Shown: positions 24,033-37,220, counted from the stretch's first letter. The stretch is DNA of 64,000 nt from Exobasidium rhododendri (GCA_026210745.1 CP110631.1:992001-1056000); one strand, 5' to 3'. The notes: generated by a model from the sequence alone, not told the origin. A program made the numbers and translations.

Positions 24033-24095
<63 letters not shown>

Positions 24096-25442
24096 TGACT
24101 TAAAGTGAAGGGGACGACAAGGAAGCTTTAAGAGATCGTCTGACTGAGCCTTCTATTACAAACCCCGGAGCTAGATCGATCGATGGAAGGAGGGCCGGGG
24201 CGTCTGGCATTGTGGGAGCCAGGCAGAGCCGGCAAAGAGACGCAATTCCACGAACATGGAGCGCATGGGACCCGAGACGAAGCAGATCTCGATTGGAGCA
24301 TATGCGTCGACGCCTGACTTTTCGGCAGAGGACCCCGTCCAGACCATTGAGGGCACACATCAGCACGACTACCAAGAAAGGAGACCCTTTCCTCCTTATA
24401 AGTGACAGAAGTGACAGACAGACGAGGAATAAATCTTGTGGGCATCTGTGAAGTGCGAGGAGGGGCCTACGAAACGTCCAGACTGATATCATGTATGGCG
24501 GATCACACGGAACATCCTATCTCGTCGTATGAAAATGATGTGGATGAATGCAGTCATATAGCTACACGAGGGTGACAGACGCAGAAATGTCAAGAGATTG
24601 TATACTCTTTCTTACCTGCGTCGGTGGTCAGGCAAGAGTTGGCAATGATAGCGCCATATCTGTCCAGGGATAAGTCTCCCAGGTGATCGCGAAAGCATTG
24701 GATCTACAAAAAACACAAAGTCTTCCCTACCCTTGGTCTCCGATGAAGAAGACAGGGCAGCACAACGTAGACGGCCTTCCGATGAATGCAAACAATGCAA
24801 GAGAATGCGATGACATCACGCATACTTCCCAGATATGAGTGGAGTGATGCGAGAGGACACTTACTGCAAACAATTTTTGTTCTGTTCGGGTACGATCGAG
24901 TGGCAATATGAGCAGAGACTTGGCTCAAGAAAGAGTAAACCGGACGAGCAAGCGGGGAATTAAACAGATCGTAGAAAAATTTTACTTCATTGTGGGAGCA
25001 TTCGTCTCAGACCAACCAGCTCGAGCTTTGCGTCAGGAGCTACTGACCTTATTCGGCAAGTACTGACCAGCGCTTCAATTCTAGGACGGCGTCAATCTCA
25101 CATTACCCTGCCGATCGTGACACACTACTCGAGACGGCACCACATCGCTGAAAAGACGGCGGTAATCGCTGTCAGATATCTTGCGGCAAGTGGTCTTTGT
25201 GTAGCATGGAGGGGGTCGAGGGACGGCGGGAACGATAGCTGAGGAAGCGAAATACTGTCATTCCAGACACACAATTTCGGAGGAGCCGCTCTCTCCTGAT
25301 AGACCCTCCTGCAACGATGTGGAGACGAAGGGTCATGAGCAAATACTATATTACAGGGGCCGCAAAGCGTCTAAGAATACATCCTGTCGCTATCGTGCAG
25401 TCTACTCTATACTGTGCCATGGCGAAAAGTCCTGTTCCCTTC
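23736..25442. other. Intergenic stretch of 1.7 kb, no gene recognised
   Basis: A CA microsatellite lies near 24.05 kb. Several minus-strand frames of 60-130 codons exist between 24.1 and 24.95 kb, some bounded by splice-like GT and AG, but none has a known domain and frames are open on both strands. The part from about 25.0 to 25.4 kb is the 3' side of the siderophore transporter gene. Confidence 0.45.
24023..24092. repeat. CA/TG dinucleotide microsatellite
   Basis: About 70 bp of AC repeats with two short interruptions (GT at 24031 and AT at 24059). A simple sequence repeat of this length is likely to vary between strains. Confidence 0.95.
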
Positions 25443-27538
25443 TCAGCAGTCCCATACTTTTCGAAGACGATAGTAGTAGTTTCGGAAGCCACTGGCATTG
25501 TTGACCTTGTCGTCGTCCTCGTTGAGGCGACGAGCGGGACTCGAGACGATGTTTCCATCCAGATCCTTGTTTGTTAGCAGATTGTGCCTCGAGTCGAGGT
25601 AGAAGTTGGGAATGAACAATGAACAAGCGAAAGGGATGATGGCCAAACAGGCAGCCGTGATGAAAAGAATCCCGTTAGTGCGTTGATACGCTCGAATCGC
25701 ACCTTGACGAATAGGGTCGTCGGGAGCATACGTACGCAGGGTTTTTATACTGCCGTAGATTGTCGTGATCGTGGACATGGGAACGTTAGGCAATTCTTCC
25801 ACCATGTTCTCGATCATCCTGTTTGTCCAAATGGCAGAAGAAATAGCCGCCCCTACGGCCGCTCCAAGAGAACTCCAGAGGGACACAGTGAAGATGACGG
25901 TGGCCAAGTCGCGATGAGCGACGGCAGCTTGAGACGCGATTCGAGCCCCGCCTACCGAAAAGGCACCGAAACCGAGCAAGACTTGGACAATAGCCAGACG
26001 AGCGGTACTTGTTGTACTACGAGCATCGCTCTGGACAAGCAGACCGTATGCGAGAATCTTACAGACGCCTCCGAATACTAGAAAAATCTTGAAGCGATGG
26101 AACCTCCTTTGAAGTAGTCCATTGACGATACCCCAAAAGCACAGCCCGACTGTGTCTGTGTTGATGAAGACGGTCCATTGGTAGTTGGTCCACTGGTTGG
26201 TGACGTAGATGTAGGAGGAAAAGTACTGAGACTCGACAGCACTGGCCAGTTGGGAAAATACCTGAATGGAGATGGCCAGCAAGAAAGCTCGATTGCGCAG
26301 GACACGCCTGGGTGCCATGGGTATAGGGGCGCAGAACTGTTCCCAGAGACCGTACAGAGCAAGACTGACGAAGCCAACAACGAGCATGGCAATCATACTA
26401 GGGTTGTCCCAACCGCCCTTGCTATTTTTGGCCAGACTGAACGGCAGCAAGAGGAGAGCGAACCCGAAGCCCAAGAGGATGAGCCCAACTAGATCGATCT
26501 CGATGGCACTTTGCTTGAGGACCTGGACCAGCCTCATGTCTTTGTACTTGAATTCTATTCCCTTTCTCCGAACACCCTTGTCTGCCAAGCTCACCATGCC
26601 TAGCTTCTGAGCTTTCCATTGCATGTAGTAGAGGAGCAAGATTACGGGAGACAGTAGGACTGGCATCATGATGGCAAACATGCCAGCTCCCCACCGCCAA
26701 TGATCTGGAACAAGACCATTCGAGACGAACCCACCAATGTACGTTGTGATGAAGTAGGGTGAACTTAGCATCGCCAGAAAGAACTGTCTCCAGTGAAGTG
26801 GTGTTAGATCACTGACGATGATATCACTGAGTAGATCCAAACCGGATTTGGAAAAGGCGGTGAAACAGATTCCGACGACATAGGCAGGAAAAGTAGAAGC
26901 ACTAGCGGCCACTATGAACCCGAGCACATAAAACAAGAGGACGATGGTGTATATCGTTGGTCGAGATGTTAGGTCAGACATTTTACCAATGAAGGGCTTG
27001 GAGACGGCAGTGATGATGCTGGTGACGTTCAAGAGGAAGTAATTTCGATTCGATCAGCTTCACTGCGCTCTCTCTCTCTTTCCTTTGCCCGCTCTGCGCC
27101 GATGCGTGATCTGAATGGCTCAATCACCACTTACCTGCTGGCGGTAGTGATAGCCGCAATCTCGGAGTGATGATTGAAGAAAGAAGCGGCAATGACGGAA
27201 AAGACTGACGACGTCAACCCTTGATCCAATGCATAAGCGAACATGGACAAAAGAAGCGATATTCCCAAAAGGATCAACATGACCCTTCCATTCTTGCTGG
27301 ATCGGAGCAACTTGGTGAAAGCTTCTGCTTGGGCAACACCATTGGCTCCCGCTTCACTTTGAATCACGTTCGTTCTATCATCTTCATCGTGATTGCGTTT
27401 TTCTGTTTCTAAGGTGTTTGCGATGGATGGTGTCTCTGCTCCATTCAAGCTTCCTTTATGATCGATGCTCTTGCTTTCTTCGTCCAAGGGACTCCCGAAG
27501 GACATTTCCTGTATCGTGTCGTCTGCCCGAGACGTCAT
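25443..27538 (-). CDS. Siderophore-iron transporter (SIT/ARN family, MFS)
   Basis: Exons 27538-27135 and 27018-25443 give 659 residues, the usual SIT length, with about 14 hydrophobic helices. Family hallmarks are LLSMFAYALDQGL in helix 1, AVSKPFIGKMSDLTSRPT after helix 2, the PYFITTYIGG region, HWRWGAGMFAIMMPV, WTNYQWTVFINT and the late loop with NVPMSTITTIYGS. SIT proteins import ferric siderophores across the plasma membrane by proton symport. It is the nearest neighbour of the siderophore-type NRPS, transcribed in the same direction with its ATG 910 bp past the NRPS stop. Two HGATAA sites lie in that gap. The N-terminal 90 residues are cytosolic and acidic. The long frame stays open upstream, but ATG 27538 is the first plausible start. 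Confidence 0.92.
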
Positions 27539-28448
27539 GGCGAGTGCGTAACAGTGAAGGAAGACGAAGGGGGGAATAGAGGTAAGGAGGAGGAATCGAA
27601 AGGTGAAGCTGATCACTGCGCCCCTTTAAAGTGTTTTACTTCCTCTCGAGAAGAGTTCCGAGCCAGACGCAGTGAGATTGCCACCAGGGACAAATCGTGT
27701 TAAATCCACCGAAGATACGAGCAGAAGGTTCACATCAACGCAGATCAGATGGACGAATTCTTAATGCACATCGATCATACACTTGTAGAAAGGGCACCAC
27801 ATCCTCTACGACACGCAAAATATCCGGCTTCTCGCTTGCAATGAAGTCTTGTGGTTCTTCTTCCCCCCCGTCTCTGCTTGCTTGCCTAAAATTAGAAGCA
27901 GGAGTAGAAAAAGGAGCAAATCAGACGAGAAGAAGGGGTGGCGCTAGTGTGTGGAGGAGCTGATGCCAAAGCGTGAAACATTACCATGCAGAAAGCAAAA
28001 ACATTACTATTTTCTGAAAGTCAATATTCACCGAGATCAAAACCTTAAGCAAATTCTTTCTCTTAGCCTTTTGCTTGGCTTAGCACCATCCTTCACGACA
28101 TCAGAACCGGCTATTCCGATCTTATCTGATCTGCGGGCCTTAAAGTCGCCGCATCGAAGCATGCAATACACGCTTTATCACCCACTGATCTCGCTCGAAA
28201 GATGGGAGCTTTCCGATCCATTTGATCAAATCATTCATACCCATCGCTGAAGAATGGAATAGCAAGGGGACATGCGCGAGAGTGATCTGTCGACTGCCCT
28301 GCCTCGATTGTGGATGTTCTTGCCCCGCATCGATCCCCATCAGGCATATCTCCTCACTGATCCGCTGGAAGCCAAGCTAATATTAAATGTATGTATGTAT
28401 TCAATGCGATACACTTGTCTGTCACTGAACATGGTACAATCAAGAAGT
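27539..28448. promoter_or_regulatory. Promoter of siderophore transporter with two HGATAA sites
   Basis: This 0.9 kb separates the NRPS stop from the transporter ATG. Read toward the transporter it contains AGATAA (28127-28122) and TGATAA (28180-28175), 53 bp apart. Iron-responsive GATA repressors of the Urbs1/SreA/Sfu1 class bind such motifs in other fungi. Two sites in 900 bp is not more than expected by chance, so regulation is only suggested. Confidence 0.35.
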
Positions 28449-31400
28449 CTATTGCAGAGAACTCAGCTCATCAACCACGCCGCATATTTCCTGTGCAAAA
28501 TTGCGCCCAAATTGCGCAATCCACTCATCGTTGTGCTCGAAAGCACTGCAACGAATCCCAAGATGGAATGATCCACTCCGATGGCTGAGATCGACGTAGA
28601 CATTGTTTTTCGCAAGGTAGTTGACGTCGAGAGGTCCAAGGGAAGTCTCGCTGGAGGGTTTGGCTGCTTGGGTGGTAAAGTAGTCTGTTGGCTTCGATAA
28701 GCTCCAGGGCTGTAAGAGGGTTTCCTTTGACGCGGAGGTGCAGACTGTCTCTGCGTCGGAGGAGGACGATGACTCTTCACTCCAGAGCAAGTTGAGAAAA
28801 CAATTGAAGAGCGAGGTTTGGCCCCCATTGATCCAAGTAGTGATGTCGCGAAGGGAAGTCTGCTCGTAGGCAATTCTGTCGCTCAATTCATTGCGCAAAG
28901 CGTCAATTGACACGCTCAACGATGCCTTCGTAGCGATGGCAATTGGCAGAACATTGATGGTTGGTCCTGCTAGCTTTGACAAGTCTGGAAAGCTGGCGGT
29001 TCGACAAGCGGTGTAGAATCCAAAAAGTGGCTTTGTCTTTGCCTCTGTTGATTTGGCAAGAAGTCGAGCAAAGGCTAGCATGACGACGAGTTGCAATGAA
29101 GCCCCCTTTCGTCTGCACTGTTCCTCTAGCTTCGCGGTATCTCTGATGATGTTCGGCAGCTTTACCAGCACTTGAGGGCCAAAAGCTGTCTTTTCGCTGC
29201 CAGCAACGTCATGCTCTGAAGCGGACAAGAAGGTGGGTTCCACATCTTGCAAGTGCGCCTTCCACCTTTGGCGTGCTCTGTCCTCATCTTGAAGTGCAAG
29301 AGTGTGCCGAACAAAGGCGGAGAAATTAACAGTAGAGCTGGGTACTCTTTCGTGGTACAAATCCTCGAGATCCTCCTTTAACATGTGCACGCTCTGTCCA
29401 TCGTATACAGCGTGGTGAAATCGGGTGACAACAGCAGCCTGCTTTCCTTTCAAGAGTAGACATAAGTGGACAGGCGGGCTGCAGAGATCAGTCGGCGCAT
29501 CACTGGATTGCGTAATCCAAGCTCTAGTGGCCTCCTCGAGTGATGTATCCGAAGAGACCACTATCTTTTTCCAGCCTTTGGGCGTCGAACGTGGTTGTAG
29601 AATCACCTGAAACGTCGAAGACTGGTCCACTGCTACAAAGCAACTTCTCAGAAGACCGTGACGATTTCGCAACGATTCCCACGCACGCCACAGACGATCT
29701 TCGTCCACATCATCTGCACGATAGATCCAAGGTGCGTCTACAAATCTTCGTCCAGCTGACATCCACGAATCGAGATAGTGCTGCTGCCCAGGAAGGCATG
29801 GTAAGACGTCCTGCGCGTCTCCTTTCTTTAAATCTAGCTTTGCAAGTATGGCAGTCACCTGTTCAGGTGAAGTCCATGCGACGTCGTCAACGCGGTCGTC
29901 AGGAGGTGCCACCACTTTCGTTGCAAGTCGACATATCTCTTCGATAGTCTGTCCCTGTAGTATATCTGCCACCGTCATCTTGACACCTGCCTTGGACGTG
30001 TTGCGAGCCAAACGAATCGCAGAGATGGAGTCCACTCCGGTAATCAAAAGGTTCGTACTAGGCCCTACTCCTTGCTCACTAGACGTCTTGAATAATTTGC
30101 AGAATTCGTCCCTCAAAACGACTTCTGCACCTTGACAGGGTCTTTTGCTGCCTTCTCTCGTCGAAGGTCGTCTCGTGCTCTTCTCAACTGTTAGTGGTGT
30201 TCGATCAAGCCCGGAAGGGAAGGCAAGTGTTGGCCTGGAAGGTTGACAAATGACATCGCAAAAGATATCGTTGAACAGGGCAGTCATCTCTTGCAATTGC
30301 ACTTCGTCTTCTACAACGCGAGTAGTCGCATTGACAGACAAGCAGATGGTGCCTTCCTTTCGAACTATGCTGAAATTGATGTCGTACTCCTCGTCATGAT
30401 CTTGATCTTGATCCTCCTCGGCCCTGACTGCATTCCAGAGCGAGCGGGAGTCTTCTGATGCAGAGGCTGCACCTTCACGATGAAAGACAAAGAGACAATC
30501 TAGAACCCTGGCAGCAGATGTCCCCTCTTCTTTTCTCCAATCGTTCTGAACCTCTCGAAGGGAAGCGCTCTGATGGTCGTGAGCAAGTTCAGATAAGGCT
30601 TGAATTTTTCTTGCCGCTTCAAGATTACTTTCCACACTTGAATTCAATTTAACACGAAACGGTAATGTGTTGAACAAGGGTCCGATGATCTCGGTAGCTC
30701 CTTCCAGGGGTAATGAACGACCCGAAATGACTTGTCCGAACACCACGTCCCTTCTCTGCATCTTTACAGCCAGCATCTTTGCAAACGCAAGCAAGGCTAC
30801 AGACTGTATCGTCAGTTCTATTGACTGGCACTTCCTTTCTATGCATTCTGTGCTCATTGAAAGTGTTTTGCTGGCGCGCCATCTGGAACGCCCGGCCACA
30901 CGGGCAGAGTCGGCACGAGGCAGAGAGGCATAGGCGTAGCCCTCGAGCAGCTCTTTCCAGAATGCGTTGTCCTTCTCCTGCGATTGTACAATGAATCTAG
31001 CTGCCGTGTAGAAAGGAGGAACGATGGGGGACACTTTCCTACTCTCCTGGCACTGGTAGGCTCTCCTCAGGCTTGCAAACATGATCGGCAGTGAAACACC
31101 ATCGTAGAGGGCATGATGAAGGCGGAAAGTGACTCGCCTCTCCTTGACAGACACACTTACCGGCGGCACTGTCTCGTTGCTGCGTTCTGCTTCACGAGTC
31201 TCACTATCTTCGTGCCATTGCAATCGGGGACGGCAGTGGACTACACCCACCCACGGACGTTGCAGATTTTCCGTAAGATGAAAAGTAGTTCTGAGAATGT
31301 CATGGGCTTCCACAACGCTCTCCCACGCTCTCTTAAATTCCACCATGTCGACGTCCTTGTTCAACTCTATCCGGTGCTTCTGGTCGTAAGATGACATTCT

Positions 31401-34400
31401 GTTGGTCTCAGTCTGACTGAGCATGCCACTTTGCAATGGCGTGCATGAATACACGGTGACGAGCGCATCGTCGTCGCCGAGAGGAGTATAAAAGTGGCGA
31501 TGGTCTTCGATCATGTCCTTTTCTGTCGAGTCATCCTGCTCACCCCTCTCCCGCTTCTGCCCCTTGCTCACACCTCCGTCGTGTCTATCGTCTTCTGTCT
31601 CCTGCTGATGAGACTTGATGGACGCCCAGAGCGCCCCTATACATCTACTTTGTAAAATTTGAGCAGTGTGAACATCCAAACCTGCCTCTCTCAGCAGTCG
31701 AGTGAATCGAATGGCCAGAATGGAGTCCAAGCCGAGCAAGTAAAAAGTCTGACTCTTGGTGATTTCTTCTTCGTTTTCAATGCTCAGTGTTTGTGCGAGA
31801 GCCGTTCGAATCTGTTCTTCCTCTGCTTCCCAAGGTGAGTCATCATCCCAAGTTTCTACGTCGCCCGATCTCTCTTTCTGCCCGCCTGCAAGCTGTCCGC
31901 GACCTGAACGGTGACCGTTGGTCGCATCGCTCGTGATACCCAAATCACTCAACAAGACGTCATCATCCGAAGCTAATTGACCTAAAAGCAACTGAAGCTG
32001 CTCTTTCATCGCTACAGCATTGTCATTGCTCAGACGAGAGGTGGCATAAGCAAGCGTCGCTTTGATCGTCTCTTCGTCTGTGTCTACCTCAACATTGAAT
32101 GCCAGGGGGTAATCTGTTGCAAGGTTGGAAGAAAGGTTCTTGAACATCTTCCTTCGTGCTTCTTCGGCGTCCCGTTGGATCGATCTGAAAGAGAACAAGA
32201 CATCAAAGAGTGCGTCTTCCGATCCTGCCCATCTCTGTATCTTGGCCAACGAGGAGTGTTGAAAGGGCCACATTCGAGTCAAACTACGCTTGGTTTCCTT
32301 TACTACATCATGAACACTATCCAACTTCTGCATGTTGATTCGCAGTGGCATCGTCGTAAGGCAGGGTATTAGCATCTTGTCCACCCCTTCCACCTGCACC
32401 GATCTACCACTCATGACATTGCCGATCACAACGTCATTTTGACTGTAATTCTTCGCCATGACAAGTGCAAAGGCGGTTTGGAAGAGCGTCGGTAGTGTCG
32501 TCTTACGACGTGAAGCGCTCGTCTTGAGAGCGGCGTAGGAAGAGGGTGGGAGATCTAGCTCTAATCTTCTGACATCGTTCTCCTTCCGATCTCCTCCCTT
32601 CGGCAAAGTGACCGGCTCAAAACTTCGTAGATAATCCGACCAGAACTCGCGAGCTGAAGTTTCATCTTGGTTTGCTACATGTTGAAGGAGTCCGATCGAG
32701 CGCGGACGGGGTGAGACGCCTCGACCTTGCACCGACTGATGGAGATCCTCGAGTAAGAGGTTGAATGATTCCCCATCATAGACGGAATGATGCATCGAAA
32801 TAAACATGAGAGGAGGCAAGGAGGCTTTCGTTCGATCAATTAATCTGACACGGTACGGCGGTATCGCTGCAATGTTAGCCACAATGTCTTGACCGATTGA
32901 TTGTCGATCGGTTTGCCAGTCACTCAAGTAGCTGTCGTCGTCGCCTTTCATGGCTTCTTCTACACGGAGAGCGATAGGCAAGTGGTCAGATTTGAGCACT
33001 GCTTGGATGATGTATCCATCCCGGCCTTCCATAAAGCAACTGCGGAGAATCTCTTCTCTCTCGATCTCTTGTTGCCAGGCCGCCTGGAGCTTTCGCATGC
33101 TGAGCGTATCTTCTAGTTGGTATGCTAAATGGTGGATGTACAACGGAGCACCACTATCCTGAGCCATGGAAAGAGCGACTAGAGCTTGTTGGAGCGGCAT
33201 AGCAGGTAGTATACTTTCCACAGAGGATTCTGACGGCTTTTTTGTACGGACGCTTGCGAGATACCGTCGATTGTCTTTCTCGAAAGTCTCCTGATCAAAA
33301 GATGGTGTGCTACTCTGTACCTCGGTTGTGACCCTGGGCAGTGACGCCAACTTGGACAAGGTATCGTTCTGTAGCATACTTGCCACACTTGCCTCGTAGC
33401 CCAATCCTCTGAGCTTGAGAGACAACTTCACCGCATTCAAGCTATCGACGCCTAGTTCAAACATGCTTACTTCGCTATTGAGTGTGAAGTCAAACTCTTG
33501 ACAGTTGACTACTTCCTTGATGCATGCAACGATACTGTACTCCTCTTCATTCAGCTCGCGGGCTTTGTTGGAGGCTTGAGCTGCATCTGCTGTAGGAGGG
33601 TCGAAAGAACACGGTGGATGCAGGATAAGTTGGTGCCGTCCACTATCGCTTCATTATCACTTACCTTTGGTTGCGTCGGAGAAGGACACAGCGCAGAAAG
33701 CAGCAATCGCTTGCTTGACATTGACTTTGCCCGAAGGAAGCAGCGGAATAGCATCTACAAAGAGAAGCGTAGGAACCATAAAGGCCGGTACACGCTGCTG
33801 ACAATGTTGCAAGATGCTCTGAAACTTCTCCCCTCCACTGATGAAGTGCATCTCAGCCTGACCACCGGATGGTTCACTCGATCCTTTCTCGCACACAAAC
33901 GTAAAGAGTCGCGGGGCGGGAAGTTGTGGGTGTTTTGTATAGACGGTAGTGCAGGAAATCGACGTGGAGAGAGGAGCAGACAGCACACATTCGTTGACTT
34001 CACTAAGCTCCAAACGTTGACCACGAATCTTTATCTGCTCGTCCCTTCTCCCCAAGAATTCGATGGATCGATCTTCAAGCATCTGGACGACATCGCCTGT
34101 CCTGTATGCCGGCGTCCCGTCTGCCAATGTACAGAATCCAGTCGTCTCCTGTGGTCGAAGGTAGCCCTGCGCTACCAAATCACCTGCCATGCAGAGCTCT
34201 CCCGTCTGACCCAGCTTGACAATATTCAGAGTACCGGGCTGCACCACAAGAGCAGTGGAATTGCCCAATGGGTACCCTATATTCTTCGGTCCGCTTTTTG
34301 AAGTAACGACACTGAGGGTACAACCGATCGTCGTCTCTGTAGGGCCGTACAGGTTGAAGACCGAGATCTCCTCGTTACTAGCCCATGTGTCAAGGACGTG

Positions 34401-36179
34401 CTTAGTGATCTTTTCACCTCCCACTGCCAAGACAGCCAAAGAAGGCACATCTTGCGGTGTCATCCCATTCTGATCCAAGACGGAGGGCAGACTTCCCACG
34501 TGTGTCAGCTGAAGCGCATTGATGGCTCGGGGCAGGTCTTCCAAGAAAAGAGAGCGGGGTCCGGTGGTAGCGCAGAACCCCAGCCGCCAAGAAAGGAACA
34601 TCTGAGAGACGTGTGGGTCAAATGCTCTGCTAGCCAGATTGAGCTGTTTGCCCGTTCCCCCAAGTCGAGAGACTTTCGTAGAGTGTTGGAGGATGACGTT
34701 GGCGTACCCTTCGATGTAGGCACTCAGATTACCATTACTAATACGTACTCCTTTTGGCTTACCAGTAGACCCGGACGTGTAGAGGAGATAGCCACCACCT
34801 GCGCTATTCGCGGCCAGAGTACGAAATTCGTCTGAGATTGTCTCGAGTGCAGAAGTGACTTCTTTTGAATCGGTCGCAATCAGCTTTGATCCCGACTCTT
34901 CCTCAAAGGGAGAAGTAAGGCCTACCGAGGCAAATGTCGCTTTCGCGTTGGAATCTGCTACCAGGTTTCTTTTTCTCTCGTCTGGTAGATCTTCGGCGAT
35001 TGGCAGATATGTGTGACCGCTCTGGAAGATGGCCAGGATGGCGGCAAATGCTTCTAGAGTTCTGTCCATGCAAAGCGCTATGATGGACGGCGATGAGTCT
35101 GGGATATGCCGCCGCAGAAGATTAGCATACTGACACGCTCTACGGTGAAGCTGGCCATACGTCCATTTTTGCGAAGTGAAATCTTCGTTTGCCTGTTCTG
35201 CAGCACACCAGTCGGGGTAATGTTCCGCATGGTAAAGCACCCAGTGATACGGATGATTCTGACTGGCTTCTTCTACCTGTTTGGGTATGTTTTGTTTCGC
35301 TATGGACAAGAGTGAGTGTGGCATGTATTGTGAAAGAAGAGCTGGCTCGACGTCGGGGTGATTGAGCATCGCCAATAGCTGGGTGTCTACTTGTTGCGCA
35401 AAGATGGTGCAGTGTGAGGTAGGCATGACTGTGTTGGACACAGTGAGCGTCAGGCTGGGATCCTTTTCGTCGTCAAAGAAGTCGAGAGCGATGGCAGATC
35501 CAGACTCCTCTGTCGCATCCATCCAGCTCTTCTCTCTCCTGACTTGCTGATCCTCAGTTTGTTGTGGATGAACGACGAAAGATGCAGGAAACAGAGGTTG
35601 CTCAGGGGGCCACTGCAGAAATTCTCGCATCATACTTTCGTCTACATTTTCATGCCGCGGTGATGCATGCCATTGACCTGCGACGCTCTGGAGGACTTCT
35701 CTGCTACTGCCACCTCGGTTTACGTAGACTGGGAATTTGGTCTTGAGTGGGTGTCCTGTACCCTCATCCTTGTCGTGATCGTGCCCTTTCCCCACGATCT
35801 CCACCTCGATCAGAGTGCACTGCTGTTCGATATACTCTGACAAAACCACTCCAAATGCTGCTAGCAGCATCGCAGCGCTCGAAGTATTGCCCAATGACTG
35901 CGCAAAAGCTGACAGCTTGCTTTTGCTACTTGACAGAGTAAGCTGAGACGAGTGCTTCTTCGCACAATCAGCTTGGCCTGCTGAGAGATCAGGCAACGAC
36001 CAAGGACTACATGAAGCAGCCTGTGGACGAATCAGATCCGCCCAGTACATGTCACCTCCCTCTGCTTCGTCCTGAAATGCTGGTGAGCGGCTACGTTGCA
36101 GATCGAGGGCCGCTTCATTTGCCTCCTCGGACTCGTCTCTTCCTTCCGCCTGATCTTCGAAGGACATCCCCCTCTTCAT
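28449..36179 (-). CDS. Nonribosomal peptide synthetase, single-A siderophore type (partial C)-A-T-C-T-C-T-C
   Basis: Exons 36179-33665 and 33589-28449 give 2,551 residues. An N-terminal piece (about 40-290) looks like the second half of a condensation domain (SAAMLLAAFGVVLSEYIEQQ). One adenylation domain follows (about 300-830): LLYTSGSTGKPKG, NLYGPTETTIG, AYRTGDVV, EFLGRRDEQIKIRGQRLE and LPSGKVN. Then come three thiolation-condensation pairs. The carrier motifs are LGVDSLNA (Ser 888), LGLDSILA (about 1461) and TGVDSISA (about 2026). The condensation motifs are HHSVYDG (about 1105), HHALYDG (1663) and HHAVYDG (2230), all intact. There is no thioesterase. This layout is known from basidiomycete hydroxamate siderophore synthetases such as Fso1 and CsNPS2, which use one A domain repeatedly for acylated N5-hydroxyornithine. 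The product is inferred. The start is uncertain: open frames continue 5' of 36179 and further exons are likely. Confidence 0.9.
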
Positions 36180-37220
36180 GCCGTCTAGGAGCTCTGATTG
36201 GCAGATCACACACTGGCGCTTTCACCTTTTCAGCGACGGCGGCCAGTCGAGTTTCGCACAATGTCACAGAGGTTGTCTTGACCCTGGCAGCAAACCGTTC
36301 CTAGTACGATGAGAAGAAAAGGACCGAGTAGGAATGGCGTTGGAAACGACCTCTTCTCTTCTCGCAGTCCTTCCCAAAAGCGTGTCTACCTCCCCCAAGA
36401 GCGTGTCTACCTCCGAGTGCAAGTGCCGAGCCAAAGTGGGTTCCACTTCGAAAGAGGCAAATTTGTCGGAGGAAAGGCGCACGCTCGGCGTTAACATTCT
36501 CAAACATACCTTGATCACATTCTGGAAGCACACGGGGATGATCTAATCGCGGGTCTTTAATCGCATGTGAACGAGATCGAGATCATAAGTTTCATTTGTT
36601 TTGCATCTCTGCCTCTTTGCTTCATTTTTCCCCCCGTCTTCCCCAAATTTGACATCGCCGCGGGATCAGCAATAACAATGTATCCTAGATCTTGACTGGT
36701 TAGAGGCAATTTTATCGTCTATGCAGAACATGTCAGCAGTGGAAGGTGGAGAACGCGAATTTCAAATCCTCCAACCCTCTCCTCCACTTACTATACTAGT
36801 CGGCAATACTCTTGTTCTTACGTATCTGATAAACTGCACGCACGTCTTGGCCAGAATCGTCGGAACAAATTTCTCGTAATCCGTCCTGGAGGTAGCGCGA
36901 TCCACCGATGCGCAGAACAGGCGATTGATTTTTAAATCAGATTCAAGTGCGTCACAGAAGGAGAAAAAAGGGCGAAGAATCTAGATTCGTCTTCTAATTT
37001 TAGGCGTCTGCTTCTCGCTGCGACTCGGCGAAGCGCTTGCGAAAGAACAGGACACTGTGCAAGAGAGGGAGAGACAGACAAACGCAGTCAGAGCCTGCTT
37101 CTCACCTCCACGAAGGATTGTAACTTCATTACATTACTACCGTTTCGAAGTTGCCCTGCTAAACCCCCTTCGAATTCTCTCTCCATGCCACTACAGCCGT
37201 CGCTGCCTCAGTAAACGCAG
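36180..37220. promoter_or_regulatory. Divergent NRPS / ABC exporter control region
   Basis: This 1.04 kb lies between the NRPS (minus) and the ABC transporter (plus), so one region may control both. It holds CGATAA on the minus strand (36717-36712) and TGATAA on the plus strand (36827-36832), fitting the HGATAA core of iron-sensing GATA factors, though at chance density. The first 350 bp (36180-36530) probably includes unassigned 5' exons of the NRPS, with an in-frame 21-bp duplication. Confidence 0.4.
36372..36413 (-). repeat. 21-bp tandem duplication in probable NRPS 5' exon
   Basis: Two adjacent 21-bp units, 36413-36393 and 36392-36372, match at 19 of 21 positions. In one minus-strand frame they encode EVDTLLG twice in a row. 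The unit length is a multiple of three, and one of the two differences is at a third codon position, which suggests the stretch is or was coding. Confidence 0.7.

Noticed and set aside
24023-24092. CA repeat as a coding Val-Cys repeat on the minus strand
   Set aside because: The frame is low-complexity only, with no flanking conserved sequence; it is a microsatellite.
29425-33162. Several plus-strand frames of 60-135 codons across the NRPS
   Set aside because: They lie opposite the continuous NRPS exon with intact T and C motifs and encode no known domain.
36011-36304. Plus-strand frame opposite the NRPS start
   Set aside because: It overlaps the NRPS N terminus and its upstream exons and has no features of a protein.
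36750-36775. A TTCAAATCC-like string that could be a tRNA B box
   Set aside because: No A box or acceptor stem pairs with it at the right spacing.
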